Assembly (NCBI RefSeq): GCF_003219815.1
Contig: NZ_QJVD01000013.1
Span: 1-64,000 of the forward strand
Length of the DNA: 64,000 bases
From: Arthrobacter livingstonensis
Lineage (GTDB): Bacteria > Actinomycetota > Actinomycetes > Actinomycetales > Micrococcaceae
Direction: 5' to 3'
Part shown: positions 33,896-42,870 of the stretch, one piece after another
How the letters are laid out: each line of letters starts with the position of its first letter
Position numbering within the stretch: the first letter of the stretch is position 1
The notes under the pieces: model-generated
Databases searched by the model: none
Told to the model about the DNA's origin: nothing
Seen by the model: only the letters and a program-made list of their open reading frames with translations
Position numbers and translations under genes: made by a program

Positions 33896-35227
33896 ATGAG
33901 CATCAAATCCAGCGCAGGAAGGGCCGGTGCCGTCCTGGCACGGCCGTTCCACCGCGACGGAGCCCCCACCCGCCTGCACCCCACCTCCCTGTGGGCGGAA
34001 GGCAGCAAGGTGGCCACGCTCTATGTCGGCCCCGCAGCGGGGAAGGTCCGCGCCTGGCTGGACCGGTGGGTCCGGCCTGCCCTGGCCACTGTCAGTGCGC
34101 TGGGCGCCGTGGTGATTGGCGCCGTCGTGGTCCTGTGGATAACGGGCGCAGCCTTTGGCTGGCAGGAGGCCAAGGTCGCAGCGCTGCTGGCCACCCTGCT
34201 GGTGCTGATCGCCATCGCCTTCATCCTGGGCAACTCGATGTACGCCGTGAAGCTTGATCTCGCCCGCACGCGCGTGGCGGTGGGTGACAGCGCGGTGGGC
34301 AGCATTGCCGTGACGAACGCCTCGACCCGCCCCGTGCTGCCCTCCGCCCTCGAATTGCCGGTGGGTGCCGCCACGGCCTTGTTTCACCTGCCCCGCATGG
34401 GGCCCGGGCAGGTGCACGAGGACCTGTTCACCATTCCCACCACCCGCCGCGCCGTGATCACTGTGGGCCCGGTCCGGTCCGTGCGCGCCGACCCCCTGCA
34501 CCTGCTGCGCCGCCAGCTGATGTGGACCGAGCCGACGGACCTGTTCGTCCACCCCAGGACGACGGCGCTGGATGGTCCCGCGGCCGGCTTCCTGAAGGAC
34601 CTTGAGGGGCTGCCGACCACCGAGCTGTCCAGTGCGGACGTCGCCTTCCATGCCCTGCGCGAGTATGTTCCGGGCGACGACCGCCGCCACATCCACTGGA
34701 AGACGACAGCCCGCACGGGCAAGCTGATGGTGCGCCAGTTCGAGGAAACCCGCCGCGCCCACATGGCCGTGGCACTGTCAGTGAACACCGATGAGTACGA
34801 GCGCGAAGAGGACTTTGAGCTGGCCATTTCCGCCGCAGCGTCCCTGGCCCGCCAGGCCATCAAGGAGGCCCGTGAACTGAGCGTGGTGACCCAGCGCGGC
34901 CCCGTCCGCTGCGAGACCGGCAAGAACATGCTCGATGACATGACCAGGCTGGCCGGGCATAACCGGCGCGGCACCGCCGTCGACCTGGCCCGTTCGCTGT
35001 CCGACGCCGTGCCCAACGCCTCCGTCGTGTTTTTTGTGGTCGGCTCCAAGGTCACCCCGTCGCAGCTGCGCAGCGCGGCCGCTTCGGTGCCCCCGGGCGT
35101 TCGGGCCTTTGCCGTCCGTTGTTATTCCGGCGCGAAGTCCGCCCGGGCCAACATCGCCGAGCTGACCGTCTTGACCCTGGGTGACTTGACCGACCTGGCG
35201 GCAGTACTTCGAAAGGCAGTTGCATGA
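33896..35227 (+). CDS. DUF58 domain-containing membrane protein
   Basis: 443 aa from ATG 33896 (GAGGGAG just upstream); the longer frame back to 33683 lies inside the MoxR gene. Two transmembrane helices at about 63-115 are followed by a large soluble part. The DUF58 signature is clear: LREYVPGDDRRHIHWKTTAR (about residue 250), then a von Willebrand-like fold with conserved Arg and Asp. DUF58 proteins pair with MoxR and transglutaminase-like genes, and a role in presenting clients for assembly is proposed. It overlaps the next gene by four bases (ATGA). Confidence 0.9.
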   Translation: MSIKSSAGRAGAVLARPFHRDGAPTRLHPTSLWAEGSKVATLYVGPAAGKVRAWLDRWVRPALATVSALGAVVIGAVVVLWITGAAFGWQEAKVAALLATLLVLIAIAFILGNSMYAVKLDLARTRVAVGDSAVGSIAVTNASTRPVLPSALELPVGAATALFHLPRMGPGQVHEDLFTIPTTRRAVITVGPVRSVRADPLHLLRRQLMWTEPTDLFVHPRTTALDGPAAGFLKDLEGLPTTELSSADVAFHALREYVPGDDRRHIHWKTTARTGKLMVRQFEETRRAHMAVALSVNTDEYEREEDFELAISAAASLARQAIKEARELSVVTQRGPVRCETGKNMLDDMTRLAGHNRRGTAVDLARSLSDAVPNASVVFFVVGSKVTPSQLRSAAASVPPGVRAFAVRCYSGAKSARANIAELTVLTLGDLTDLAAVLRKAVA

Positions 35228-37713
35228 GCGGCCGTAGAAACGCGGCGGCACAGGCCCGCCCGGCGGGAAGCAGCCCGGTTGAGCCCCGCCCCGTGGCGCC
35301 CCGGAAGCCGTCCGCGTTCGCCGGCGGCCGGCCGTGGTGGCACTTTGCCATTGACGCCGGCGCGCTGGCCGTTTTGCTGGGCCTTGGCGTGCTCGGCTTT
35401 GGCCCCACGTTTGGGCACGACCCCCGGTATTTGATCGCCGGGTTCGGTGCCATCGTGATTGGCCTGGGCGTTGCCGCGGCCGGCGCGCACTGGCGCCTTG
35501 GCCTGGTCACCCTGGCCGGCCTGGCGCTGGCCGTGTACCTGCTGCTGGGCAGCGCCCTGGCAGCCCCGGGGGAGGCAATCCTGGGATTCATCCCCAGCCT
35601 GGCGTCCCTTCGCGGGCTGCTGCTGGGCATCATGCTGTCCTGGAAGCAGCTGCTGACCCTGGCGCCGCCGGTGGGCACCAGCGTCGAGGTCATGGTGGTC
35701 CCGTACCTGTCCGCCTTTGTCGCGGCCGTGATGGCCGGCACGCTGGCGTGGCGGCTGCGCCGCGCCTACTGGGCCGTGCTGCCGGTGCTGGCGCTGTTCG
35801 TCACCGGCATTGCCTTTGGCACGGCGGCAGTCTTCCTGCCCGTGCTGCGAGGTTCACTGCTGGCGGCGGGCGCCGTCGGCTGGCTGGCCTACCGGCATGA
35901 AATGCTGCGCCGCGAATCCGCGGGTGCCATTTCCGCCAACCAGCCGGTGCAGGACGTGGCGGCTGAGCGCACGTCCATCCTGCGCCGCATTGGCCTGGCC
36001 GCAGGTGTCGTCCTGGTCGCCGGCGCCGTCACCATGGCCGCCGCCCCCGCCCTGACCACCAGCTCCAGCCGCGATGTGCTGCGTGACTCCGTGGTCCCGC
36101 CGCCGGACCTGCACAACCTGCCCTCGCCGCTGACCAGGTTCCGCGACTATGTCAAGAATGAGAAGGACGAGGCCCTGTTCACCGTTGACGGGCTGCCGAA
36201 GAACGGACGCGTCCGCATCGCCGCCATGGACAGCTACGACGGCGTCGTGTTCAACGTCGACCCCAACAGCTCGGCGTCCTTTTCCCCGATCGGGGACCCC
36301 AAGGCATTGAACCAGGCGGCGGGAGGGGACTCGTCCGCCGTCGGCGTTGACATTGCCGGCTACACGGGGCCCTGGATCCCCAGCATGTCGGTGGCGCAGA
36401 GCCTGAGCTACCAAAGCCCCAGCGGCCCCAATCCCACGCTGTACCTGAACAAGGATTCCGGCACGGCGCTGAACCTGGCCGGCGTGGCAAAAAGCGACAA
36501 ATACACGATGGACGTCACGGTGCCGCAGGTGGACGCCAAGAAGCTGGCCGGCTCCGACTTCGGCTCCGTGGCGCTGCCCAAGCTCGAAAACGTGCCGCAG
36601 GTGGTCACCACCAAGGCCAATGACATTGTGGGTGAGGCGGACACGCCGCTGAAAAAGGTGCAGGCACTGGAAGGGGCCCTGCAGCGCGAAGGAAAGTTCA
36701 GCAACGGCCTGGAGGGGCAGGTGCCCAGCACCTCCGGCCACAGTGCCGCCCGCATCACCAAGCTCCTTTCCGGCAAGCAAATGGTGGGCGACGACGAGCA
36801 GTACGCCACCGCCATGGTCCTCATGGCACGCCAGCTGGGCATCCCGGCCCGCGTGGTCATGGGCTTCTACCTCGATGAGAAGGATCCGGCCAACGGCGCC
36901 CAGTCCGTAACGATGAAGGGCGACGACGTCCACGCCTGGGTTGAGGTCAACTTCGCCGGGGCCGGCTGGGTGCCGTTCAACCCCACGCCGGACAAGGACC
37001 ACGTGCCGAACCCGCCGGAGCCGCAAAACGCGTCCAAGCCGAAACCGCAGGTGCTCCAGCCCCCGCCGCCCCCGCAGGAACCGGCCGACCTTCCCCCGGA
37101 CACCGCCCCCGATGCCCTGGACACCGACGGCAGGAAGAACAATCCGGCAGGCATCCTCGGCGCCATCTTGATGATCCTGGGGGTGGCCGCCATTCCGGTG
37201 CTGGTCATCGCCATCCCGCTGATCCTGATCGTGGTGCTGAAAACCCGGCGCCGGAACAGGCGCTTCACCACGGGCCTGCCGTCCGACCGGGTGGGCGGCG
37301 GCTGGTCCGAGGTGATGAGCCTGGCCACCGACCTCGGCGCGGGCGTGGATTCAAACGGCACGCGCCGGGAGACGGCCGCCGCGCTCTACGGCGAGTTCCC
37401 GGACAGCCAGGGCACGACGGCGGTGCTTGCCGAACGGGCCGACGCCGCCATCTTTGGCCCGGGCCAGCCGAGCGAGGAGGAAGTCGCCGAGTACTGGACG
37501 CATGTGGACCATTCTGTGACCGACATGAAAGGGTCGGTAGGATTCTTCAAGCGGCAGCGGGCAAAGTTCTCCCCGCGTTCGCTGCTGGTCGATGCGAGGG
37601 CACGGGCCAAGCGCAGGGCCGGCAGGGACCGGGCCGCGGGCGACCCGGCGAATCCCCAACAACGGTCCAGGCTGGCACAGATGATGAACAAGACCCGAAG
37701 GGGTGCAAAGTAA
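35224..37713 (+). CDS. Transglutaminase-like membrane protein (TgpA family), catalytic Cys replaced
   Basis: 829 aa, coupled to DUF58. The N-terminal 270 residues contain several membrane helices (LAVLLGLGVLGFG, VTLAGLALAVYLLLGSALAAP, and others). The extracellular middle contains a transglutaminase-core fold (about 510-595) with GIPARVVMGFYL, HAWVEVNFAGAGWVPFNPTPDKD, then a Pro-rich stretch, another helix and a C-terminal tail. In active members the segment is GxCEQYA; here it is VGDDEQYATAMVLMARQLG, with Asp where the nucleophilic Cys should be. The His and Asp positions are kept. The protein may bind peptide or glutamine rather than crosslink, or use another residue. It corresponds to the tgm gene of PFNA-type clusters. 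Confidence 0.88.
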   Translation: MSGRRNAAAQARPAGSSPVEPRPVAPRKPSAFAGGRPWWHFAIDAGALAVLLGLGVLGFGPTFGHDPRYLIAGFGAIVIGLGVAAAGAHWRLGLVTLAGLALAVYLLLGSALAAPGEAILGFIPSLASLRGLLLGIMLSWKQLLTLAPPVGTSVEVMVVPYLSAFVAAVMAGTLAWRLRRAYWAVLPVLALFVTGIAFGTAAVFLPVLRGSLLAAGAVGWLAYRHEMLRRESAGAISANQPVQDVAAERTSILRRIGLAAGVVLVAGAVTMAAAPALTTSSSRDVLRDSVVPPPDLHNLPSPLTRFRDYVKNEKDEALFTVDGLPKNGRVRIAAMDSYDGVVFNVDPNSSASFSPIGDPKALNQAAGGDSSAVGVDIAGYTGPWIPSMSVAQSLSYQSPSGPNPTLYLNKDSGTALNLAGVAKSDKYTMDVTVPQVDAKKLAGSDFGSVALPKLENVPQVVTTKANDIVGEADTPLKKVQALEGALQREGKFSNGLEGQVPSTSGHSAARITKLLSGKQMVGDDEQYATAMVLMARQLGIPARVVMGFYLDEKDPANGAQSVTMKGDDVHAWVEVNFAGAGWVPFNPTPDKDHVPNPPEPQNASKPKPQVLQPPPPPQEPADLPPDTAPDALDTDGRKNNPAGILGAILMILGVAAIPVLVIAIPLILIVVLKTRRRNRRFTTGLPSDRVGGGWSEVMSLATDLGAGVDSNGTRRETAAALYGEFPDSQGTTAVLAERADAAIFGPGQPSEEEVAEYWTHVDHSVTDMKGSVGFFKRQRAKFSPRSLLVDARARAKRRAGRDRAAGDPANPQQRSRLAQMMNKTRRGAK

Positions 37714-39453
37714 ATGGCGCGTAAAGTGGCGGAAGCCTGCCGTAATTGTGGGGCGGAGCTGGCCCCCGGCTCGGCATTTTGCACCTTGTGCGGGACCGCG
37801 GTGGCGAACCGCGCAGCGGCCCCGGCGCCGGACTCCGTGCCCCTGGGAGGGCCGGGCGGGCCATCCCGATCCGGTGCAGGCAATGCTGCCGGCCATGCCG
37901 GCGGGTTGGGTGCCGGCCATGGTGCGGCGTCGCCGGTGAAGGCCGTTCCCGGGATCATTCCGGTGGGCGTGCAGCCCGGCGGGCCGCTGGTGGCGCCGGT
38001 CCGGGTCGGCGATGACCCGCGCCTGGCCGCCGCCATGGTGTTGGTGCCTGGGGGTGCCGGCCGGCGCCTCGTGGCCATGATCGTCGACGGCGTCCTCCCC
38101 GTCATTCTCCTGGGTGCGGCCGTGGGCGTGGGAGCCGCCCTGACCACCGTCAAGGTTTCCGGCGACTACAAAACCATTGATTTCACCTGGCTGGCAGTCC
38201 TTGCCAGCATCGCATCGGTGCTGTCCCTGGCCTACGGGCTGTGGCTGTGGTTCTGGGAAGCCAGGAGCGGCAAGACGCCCGGGAACATCCTGACAGGCCT
38301 GCGCACCACCAACATGGACGGACTGCCGTCCGGAGTGCTGGCCATCTTCCTGCGCAAGCTGATCATCGGACTTGGCTCGTTGGTGTTCTACGTAGGCGCG
38401 ATCGTGGTGATCATCTCCAACTCCTGGGATCCCAACGGTAAAAGGCAGGGCTGGCACGACAAGCTGGCCCACACCCTGGTGTTCAACGTCAAGATGGGCC
38501 GCGACCCCCTGGAAACCGGCGGCATTGCGGGCCGTGAATCCTATGCCCCTGCCCAGATGCCGGCCATTTCACCGGTCAATTCCCCGATGCCCGCAGCTCC
38601 GGCGCAGGCGGCCGGCAACTCCGCAGTGACGGCGCAAACCGTTGTTCCGGGGCAGTCCGGCCAGTTCGAGAGTGCTCCGGCACAGTCAGCCCCGGCTCGG
38701 ACAGTCCAGGTACAGGCTGCTCCGGTACAGACAGCTCCGCTTGGCCAGGGGGCGCCACCCCAGCAGGAGTGGACAGCCAGCCCCTTCGCCCCGCCGGCGG
38801 TTTCGCAACCGCCCCAGGGCGGCCAGGCCCCGGGACCCATCACCGGCGTGCCGACCCCGGCCCGGCCGCCGGCTCCGGTCAACAGCTTCGCCCCGCCCTC
38901 CCAGCAGCAGGCTCCCCAGCACGCGCCACAGCAGGCTGTGCAGCAAAACCAGGCCCAGTACAATCCTGGGCAGCACAATCCTGCCCAGCACAATCCTGGA
39001 CAGCACAATCCTGCCCAGTACACGCCACAGGGCGGCGGGCCGCAAGGCGGTCCGGGCCCCGGCCCAGCCGCGGCTGGCGGCGAGGAGATGGGCGAAACCC
39101 GCGTCCGCCCGGCGGACGTGGCCACAGGGCTCCGCCTGACCTTCGACGACGGCAGCGCGGAAGACATCGCCACCGTGGCACTCATTGGCCGCAACCCCGC
39201 CGGATACGATGGGGAGATGATTGAACGCCTCGTTTCTGTCCGGGATTCCAGCCGGTCCGTCTCCAAGACCCACCTGCACGTCAGGGTTGCACGGGAGGGC
39301 CTGTGGGTGACGGATCGAAACTCCACAAACGGCAGCGCCATCGCCGTGGCCGGCGGCCGCAAGTCCGCGCTCCAGGGCGGCACGCCTGCGTTGGCCGAGG
39401 TTGGTGCCACGGTCCACTTTGGCGACCGCTACTTTCAAGTGGGCCGCGCATGA
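37714..39453 (+). CDS. Zinc-ribbon, RDD membrane and FHA domain protein
   Basis: 579 aa; its ATG directly follows the previous stop. Residues 8-30 are a zinc ribbon (CRNCGAELAPGSAFCTLCG). Residues about 110-265 are an RDD domain with several membrane helices, beginning RRLVAMIVDG and including GKTPGNILTGLRT and RQGWHDKLAHT. A long Ala/Gln/Pro linker follows, with a QHNP-type tandem repeat near 410-435. The C-terminal about 100 residues are an FHA domain (IGRNPAGYDGE, VSKTHLHVRV, DRNSTNGSAI) that binds phosphothreonine. Its partner is likely phosphorylated by the kinase at 42867. It overlaps the phosphatase gene by four bases. Confidence 0.85.
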   Translation: MARKVAEACRNCGAELAPGSAFCTLCGTAVANRAAAPAPDSVPLGGPGGPSRSGAGNAAGHAGGLGAGHGAASPVKAVPGIIPVGVQPGGPLVAPVRVGDDPRLAAAMVLVPGGAGRRLVAMIVDGVLPVILLGAAVGVGAALTTVKVSGDYKTIDFTWLAVLASIASVLSLAYGLWLWFWEARSGKTPGNILTGLRTTNMDGLPSGVLAIFLRKLIIGLGSLVFYVGAIVVIISNSWDPNGKRQGWHDKLAHTLVFNVKMGRDPLETGGIAGRESYAPAQMPAISPVNSPMPAAPAQAAGNSAVTAQTVVPGQSGQFESAPAQSAPARTVQVQAAPVQTAPLGQGAPPQQEWTASPFAPPAVSQPPQGGQAPGPITGVPTPARPPAPVNSFAPPSQQQAPQHAPQQAVQQNQAQYNPGQHNPAQHNPGQHNPAQYTPQGGGPQGGPGPGPAAAGGEEMGETRVRPADVATGLRLTFDDGSAEDIATVALIGRNPAGYDGEMIERLVSVRDSSRSVSKTHLHVRVAREGLWVTDRNSTNGSAIAVAGGRKSALQGGTPALAEVGATVHFGDRYFQVGRA

Positions 39454-40490
39454 GTGTTGAGGCAGGGGCGGAAGGCTCCCACAACAATGAGCCGGACGGC
39501 CATCCGGGGGAGGAGCCGGCGTCGGACGGTCCGCTCGGGGTCACGCTTGCGTTTGGCTTCGGCTCGGACCGCGGCCTTCGTCGCGAGTTGAACGAGGATG
39601 CGTTCCTGGCCGCGGACCCCATCTTTGCGGTGGCCGACGGCATGGGCGGCCATGAGGCCGGTGAAGTGGCCAGCCGGGAATGCATCAGCGTGCTCAGCCA
39701 GCAGGCTGTGCTGGCCGCAGGCTCCCGCACAGCCACGGCCGTGGACCTGCAGCAGGCGCTGCGCCAGGCCGATGCCAGGATTCGAGAGATTTCCAACGCC
39801 CGCGCGGGCACCACCGTCACGGGCGTGGCGGTGGTGGAGGAACGCGGAGTGCCGTACTGGCTGGTGTTCAATGTCGGCGATTCCCGCACCTACCGCTTGA
39901 GCCAGGGCAGTTTCGGCCAGGTCAGCGTGGATCACTCCGAGGTCCAGGAACTGGTTGACGGCGGCTACATCACCCCCGCCGAGGCGCTGGTCCATCCGCG
40001 CCGCCACGTGGTGACGCGGGCGCTCGGCACCGGGACCGACACGGAAGCGGACTTTTGGCTGATCCCCGTCGAGGAGGGGGACCGGATGCTGGTCTGCTCC
40101 GACGGCCTGACCGGGGAGGTCAGCGACGACGGCATCCACCGTGCCCTGAGCACGCTGAGCCACCCGCAGGACGTGGTTGATTCGCTGATCCAGTCCGCGC
40201 TGCGCTCCGGCGGCCGCGACAACATCACCGTGGTGGTGGTCGACGCCAGCCACGTGGAGGGCTCCGATCCGGAAACCCGGACCAGGCCTTCGGCGGCGCC
40301 GGCCGAGGAAGACACGCTGCCGCGCCTGCCCGGGGAAGCCCCGGAAGCTTCCACGCAGGAGCCTGCCGCGACGACTGAACTGACTGCCCCCGACACCGCT
40401 AGTGAACCTTTCAACAGCAGTGAAACCGTGGAAGCCACCCCCAGTGAGGGCCCCGCGAATCCCGTCCCGCATGAGGAGAACCATGGTTAA
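39450..40490 (+). CDS. PP2C-type Ser/Thr protein phosphatase
   Basis: 346 aa from ATG 39450 (ATGA overlap with the FHA gene); the frame opens earlier, at 39303. All PP2C metal-binding motifs are present: RRELNEDAF, FAVADGMGGHEAG, VGDSRTYRLSQG, CSDGLTGE and GGRDNITVVVVD. The C-terminal 90 residues are an acidic, Pro/Thr-rich tail with no domain. It would remove phosphate from proteins phosphorylated by the kinase of the same operon, matching the prpC position in PFNA-type clusters. No transmembrane segment is visible, so it acts in the cytoplasm. Confidence 0.93.
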   Translation: MSVEAGAEGSHNNEPDGHPGEEPASDGPLGVTLAFGFGSDRGLRRELNEDAFLAADPIFAVADGMGGHEAGEVASRECISVLSQQAVLAAGSRTATAVDLQQALRQADARIREISNARAGTTVTGVAVVEERGVPYWLVFNVGDSRTYRLSQGSFGQVSVDHSEVQELVDGGYITPAEALVHPRRHVVTRALGTGTDTEADFWLIPVEEGDRMLVCSDGLTGEVSDDGIHRALSTLSHPQDVVDSLIQSALRSGGRDNITVVVVDASHVEGSDPETRTRPSAAPAEEDTLPRLPGEAPEASTQEPAATTELTAPDTASEPFNSSETVEATPSEGPANPVPHEENHG

Positions 40491-42870
40491 CACCACTTAC
40501 CGCACCGGCCCCTGGATTGGCATTGTGCGATCCGGCTCCGTCATAGTGCTGGAGGCCTCCACCGACCCCGCCGTCGTGACTGCCCTGTGGGAGTACCTGG
40601 GCAGAGACACCCCCACCATCCACGGCGTGCTCAACGCCGTCACCTCACATTTCGGCACGGATCTGACGGGCATGCCGCAGTTTGGCATTCTGGTCCACTC
40701 CGACCGCCTGCACGTCATACTGCGCGGCGGAATTTCCCTGGCTGTGCAGACTGCCGGTGCGGCGGATACGGTTTCCGGGCGCGACGTCGCCACCTGGAGC
40801 GAGCGCTCCCTGGCACTAACGGATTCGCTCGTGCTGACCCTCGACGCCGAAGGGGCGGCGGAGGGCGCCTCTCCGGCGCTGCCCCTGGGGGAGGCCGTGG
40901 TGTTGCTGTCCGAGCTGAGCCAGGGACTTCCTGTTTCAGGTGGCGCGGTCTTCGGTGCTGCCGGGTCAGGTGACGCTGCCTCCCGTGGCACTGCCGCCGA
41001 CGGCGCGGTCTTCGGTGCTGCCGGCTCAGTTGCTGCGCGTGCCGGGACTGCGGGTGCGTTCCTGGGATCGCACGACGCCGGTACCTCCCCGTCTCTTGGC
41101 ACGGGCGGTTTGTCCGTGGCCGGGGACGTGTCCGCCGGAGCCTCCGGCACAGGCTTCGCGTCAGGCACGGGTTCCGACCCATCCATCGGGTCCGGGCACT
41201 TCGTGAATCCTGAATCGGGAACCAGCGTCGGAGATGGCCTGGAGTCGGGCAGCGCCGCCGAAACGGAGGGGGCCGGCCACGGTCGGGACACCCGCGACGA
41301 CGGCACCGGCGAGGACAGTCAGAACGCCGGCGACGCCGTGGGGCTGGGCGGCGTGGGACACGGTGCGCCGGAAAATAAAGACACCGGTCTTCGCGGCTCG
41401 GGTTTTGAAAGTCGCGACTCCGCCAGCGCCGGTTTTGACAGCTCCCGCTCGGACAGCGCCGACTCGGACAGCGCCGACCAGCACAACTCCGACTCGGACA
41501 GCACCGACTCGGACAGCGCCGACCAGCACAACTCCGACTCTGACAGTGCCGACCACGACAGCGCCACACACGACGAGGCGGATCTTGGTGACACCATCCA
41601 CGGCGGTGCCGCGGACGCCGCCGGGGACGAGGACGCCTATGCCGGCTTTGCCTTGGCCGCGGACGCGGAGTGGAACGCGGAGCTGGCCGAGGCCCCGGGC
41701 ACCGACCCGGACTCCGGCGACGGATCCGCAGTGGAATCCGTCGATGGTGGGCCGCACTGGCAGTCTTCAGCTGATGAAGGCGACCTGGGGCAGACCATCT
41801 ATCCGCATCTGGGCTTCGATGATGACGAGCCGGCCGTGTCCTCGTCCGGGGCCGGTGAATCCGGCGTTGGGGAGGAAATCGATGATTCTGCGGAAGCGGC
41901 CGGCTTCCATGGCATCACCGGCTCCGGCGCAGTTTCGGAACCGGACGGTGTGGACCCGGCCGAAGACGGCAATACCACCGACTACGACCACCTCTTTGGC
42001 GCCACGGAACTGCGCTCGGTGGAAGACGCCGCCATCCGCCTGGACGAGAACGGCCATGAACTTCCCAAGGAGGCCACCGGGCAGGTGGCCGCCAACATCC
42101 CGCCGCAGCCACCCATGCCACCCATCGCCGGCCAGCGCATCGACGGCGGGGATGGTGACGTTGCCGAGGGCGACTCGGCCAGTTCGGCCGAGGAGTCAGC
42201 ACCGGCGCCCGCGTGGCAGCCGCCGTCGGGCCTGCTGATCGACTCGGTGCCCTGGGGCAACAGCAGCACCGGCGGACCCCCGGCCAGCCCACAGGTCACT
42301 GCTGATGCTGACACGGCCGGCGATCCGGACCACGACGGCCACACCGTGATGCGCAGCGCCCTGGCCGGGGAGGCCCCGGTCGCGGAGCCGCTGGAGTCGC
42401 GCCCGCCCACCGGACCCATGGTGCTGGCGCGGCTGTGCCCGGCGGGCCACGCCAACCCGCCGAGCCGTTCACAGTGCTCCGAATGCGGTGCCGCCATCGA
42501 TTCCGAGCCCCGTGAAGTGGGGCGGCCGCGCCTGGGCCGCATGCACATCTCCACGGGCGATGTCCTGGACCTGGACCATTCCCTGGTCATCGGCCGCCAG
42601 CCGTCGGTCTCCCGGGTCATGGGCGGTGTCATGCCGCGGCTGGTCCAGGTGCACAGTGCCAGCGGGGACATTTCCCGCTCCCACGTGGAAGTCCGCCTGG
42701 ACGGCTGGGATGTGCTGCTCGTGGACCTGAAGGCCACCAACGGCACCGTCCTGGTCCGCGAAGGGCAGGCCCCGCGCCGCCTGGGCCAGGGCGAGCAGGC
42801 CATCCTGCTCAACGGCGACATCGCCGAGCTCGGGGACGGCGTGTCGCTGCTCTTTGAAGGACTTCTGTGA
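40483..42870 (+). CDS. FHA and zinc-ribbon protein with Ser/Asp-rich repeats
   Basis: 795 aa from ATG 40483, eight bases inside the phosphatase end, with AGGAG close upstream (ATG 40471 is alternative). Residues 1 to about 130 form an unrecognised N-terminal domain. The middle 500 residues are of low complexity: Gly/Ala repeats, then a Ser/Asp repeat region encoded by 41461-41535, where a 30-bp unit recurs with a 45-bp period. Near 650 is a zinc ribbon (CPAGHANPPSRSQCSECGAAID). The last about 100 residues are an FHA domain (VIGRQPSVSRVMGG, ISRSHVEVRL, DLKATNGTVL). The Thr/Ser-rich linker may be a kinase substrate. The gene ends in a four-base overlap with the kinase gene. Confidence 0.82.
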   Translation: MVNTTYRTGPWIGIVRSGSVIVLEASTDPAVVTALWEYLGRDTPTIHGVLNAVTSHFGTDLTGMPQFGILVHSDRLHVILRGGISLAVQTAGAADTVSGRDVATWSERSLALTDSLVLTLDAEGAAEGASPALPLGEAVVLLSELSQGLPVSGGAVFGAAGSGDAASRGTAADGAVFGAAGSVAARAGTAGAFLGSHDAGTSPSLGTGGLSVAGDVSAGASGTGFASGTGSDPSIGSGHFVNPESGTSVGDGLESGSAAETEGAGHGRDTRDDGTGEDSQNAGDAVGLGGVGHGAPENKDTGLRGSGFESRDSASAGFDSSRSDSADSDSADQHNSDSDSTDSDSADQHNSDSDSADHDSATHDEADLGDTIHGGAADAAGDEDAYAGFALAADAEWNAELAEAPGTDPDSGDGSAVESVDGGPHWQSSADEGDLGQTIYPHLGFDDDEPAVSSSGAGESGVGEEIDDSAEAAGFHGITGSGAVSEPDGVDPAEDGNTTDYDHLFGATELRSVEDAAIRLDENGHELPKEATGQVAANIPPQPPMPPIAGQRIDGGDGDVAEGDSASSAEESAPAPAWQPPSGLLIDSVPWGNSSTGGPPASPQVTADADTAGDPDHDGHTVMRSALAGEAPVAEPLESRPPTGPMVLARLCPAGHANPPSRSQCSECGAAIDSEPREVGRPRLGRMHISTGDVLDLDHSLVIGRQPSVSRVMGGVMPRLVQVHSASGDISRSHVEVRLDGWDVLLVDLKATNGTVLVREGQAPRRLGQGEQAILLNGDIAELGDGVSLLFEGLL
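41461..41535 (+). repeat. 30-bp in-gene direct repeat (Ser/Asp region)
   Basis: A 30-bp unit beginning GACTCGGACAGCGCCGACCA occurs at 41461-41490 and 41506-41535, 45 bp apart, and partial copies follow. It is inside the FHA gene and codes for alternating Ser/Asp. Copy number is likely variable between strains. Confidence 0.7.

Noticed and set aside
41461-41575. CRISPR-like array
   Set aside because: Repeats are in frame inside a gene, encode Ser/Asp, and lack unique spacers.
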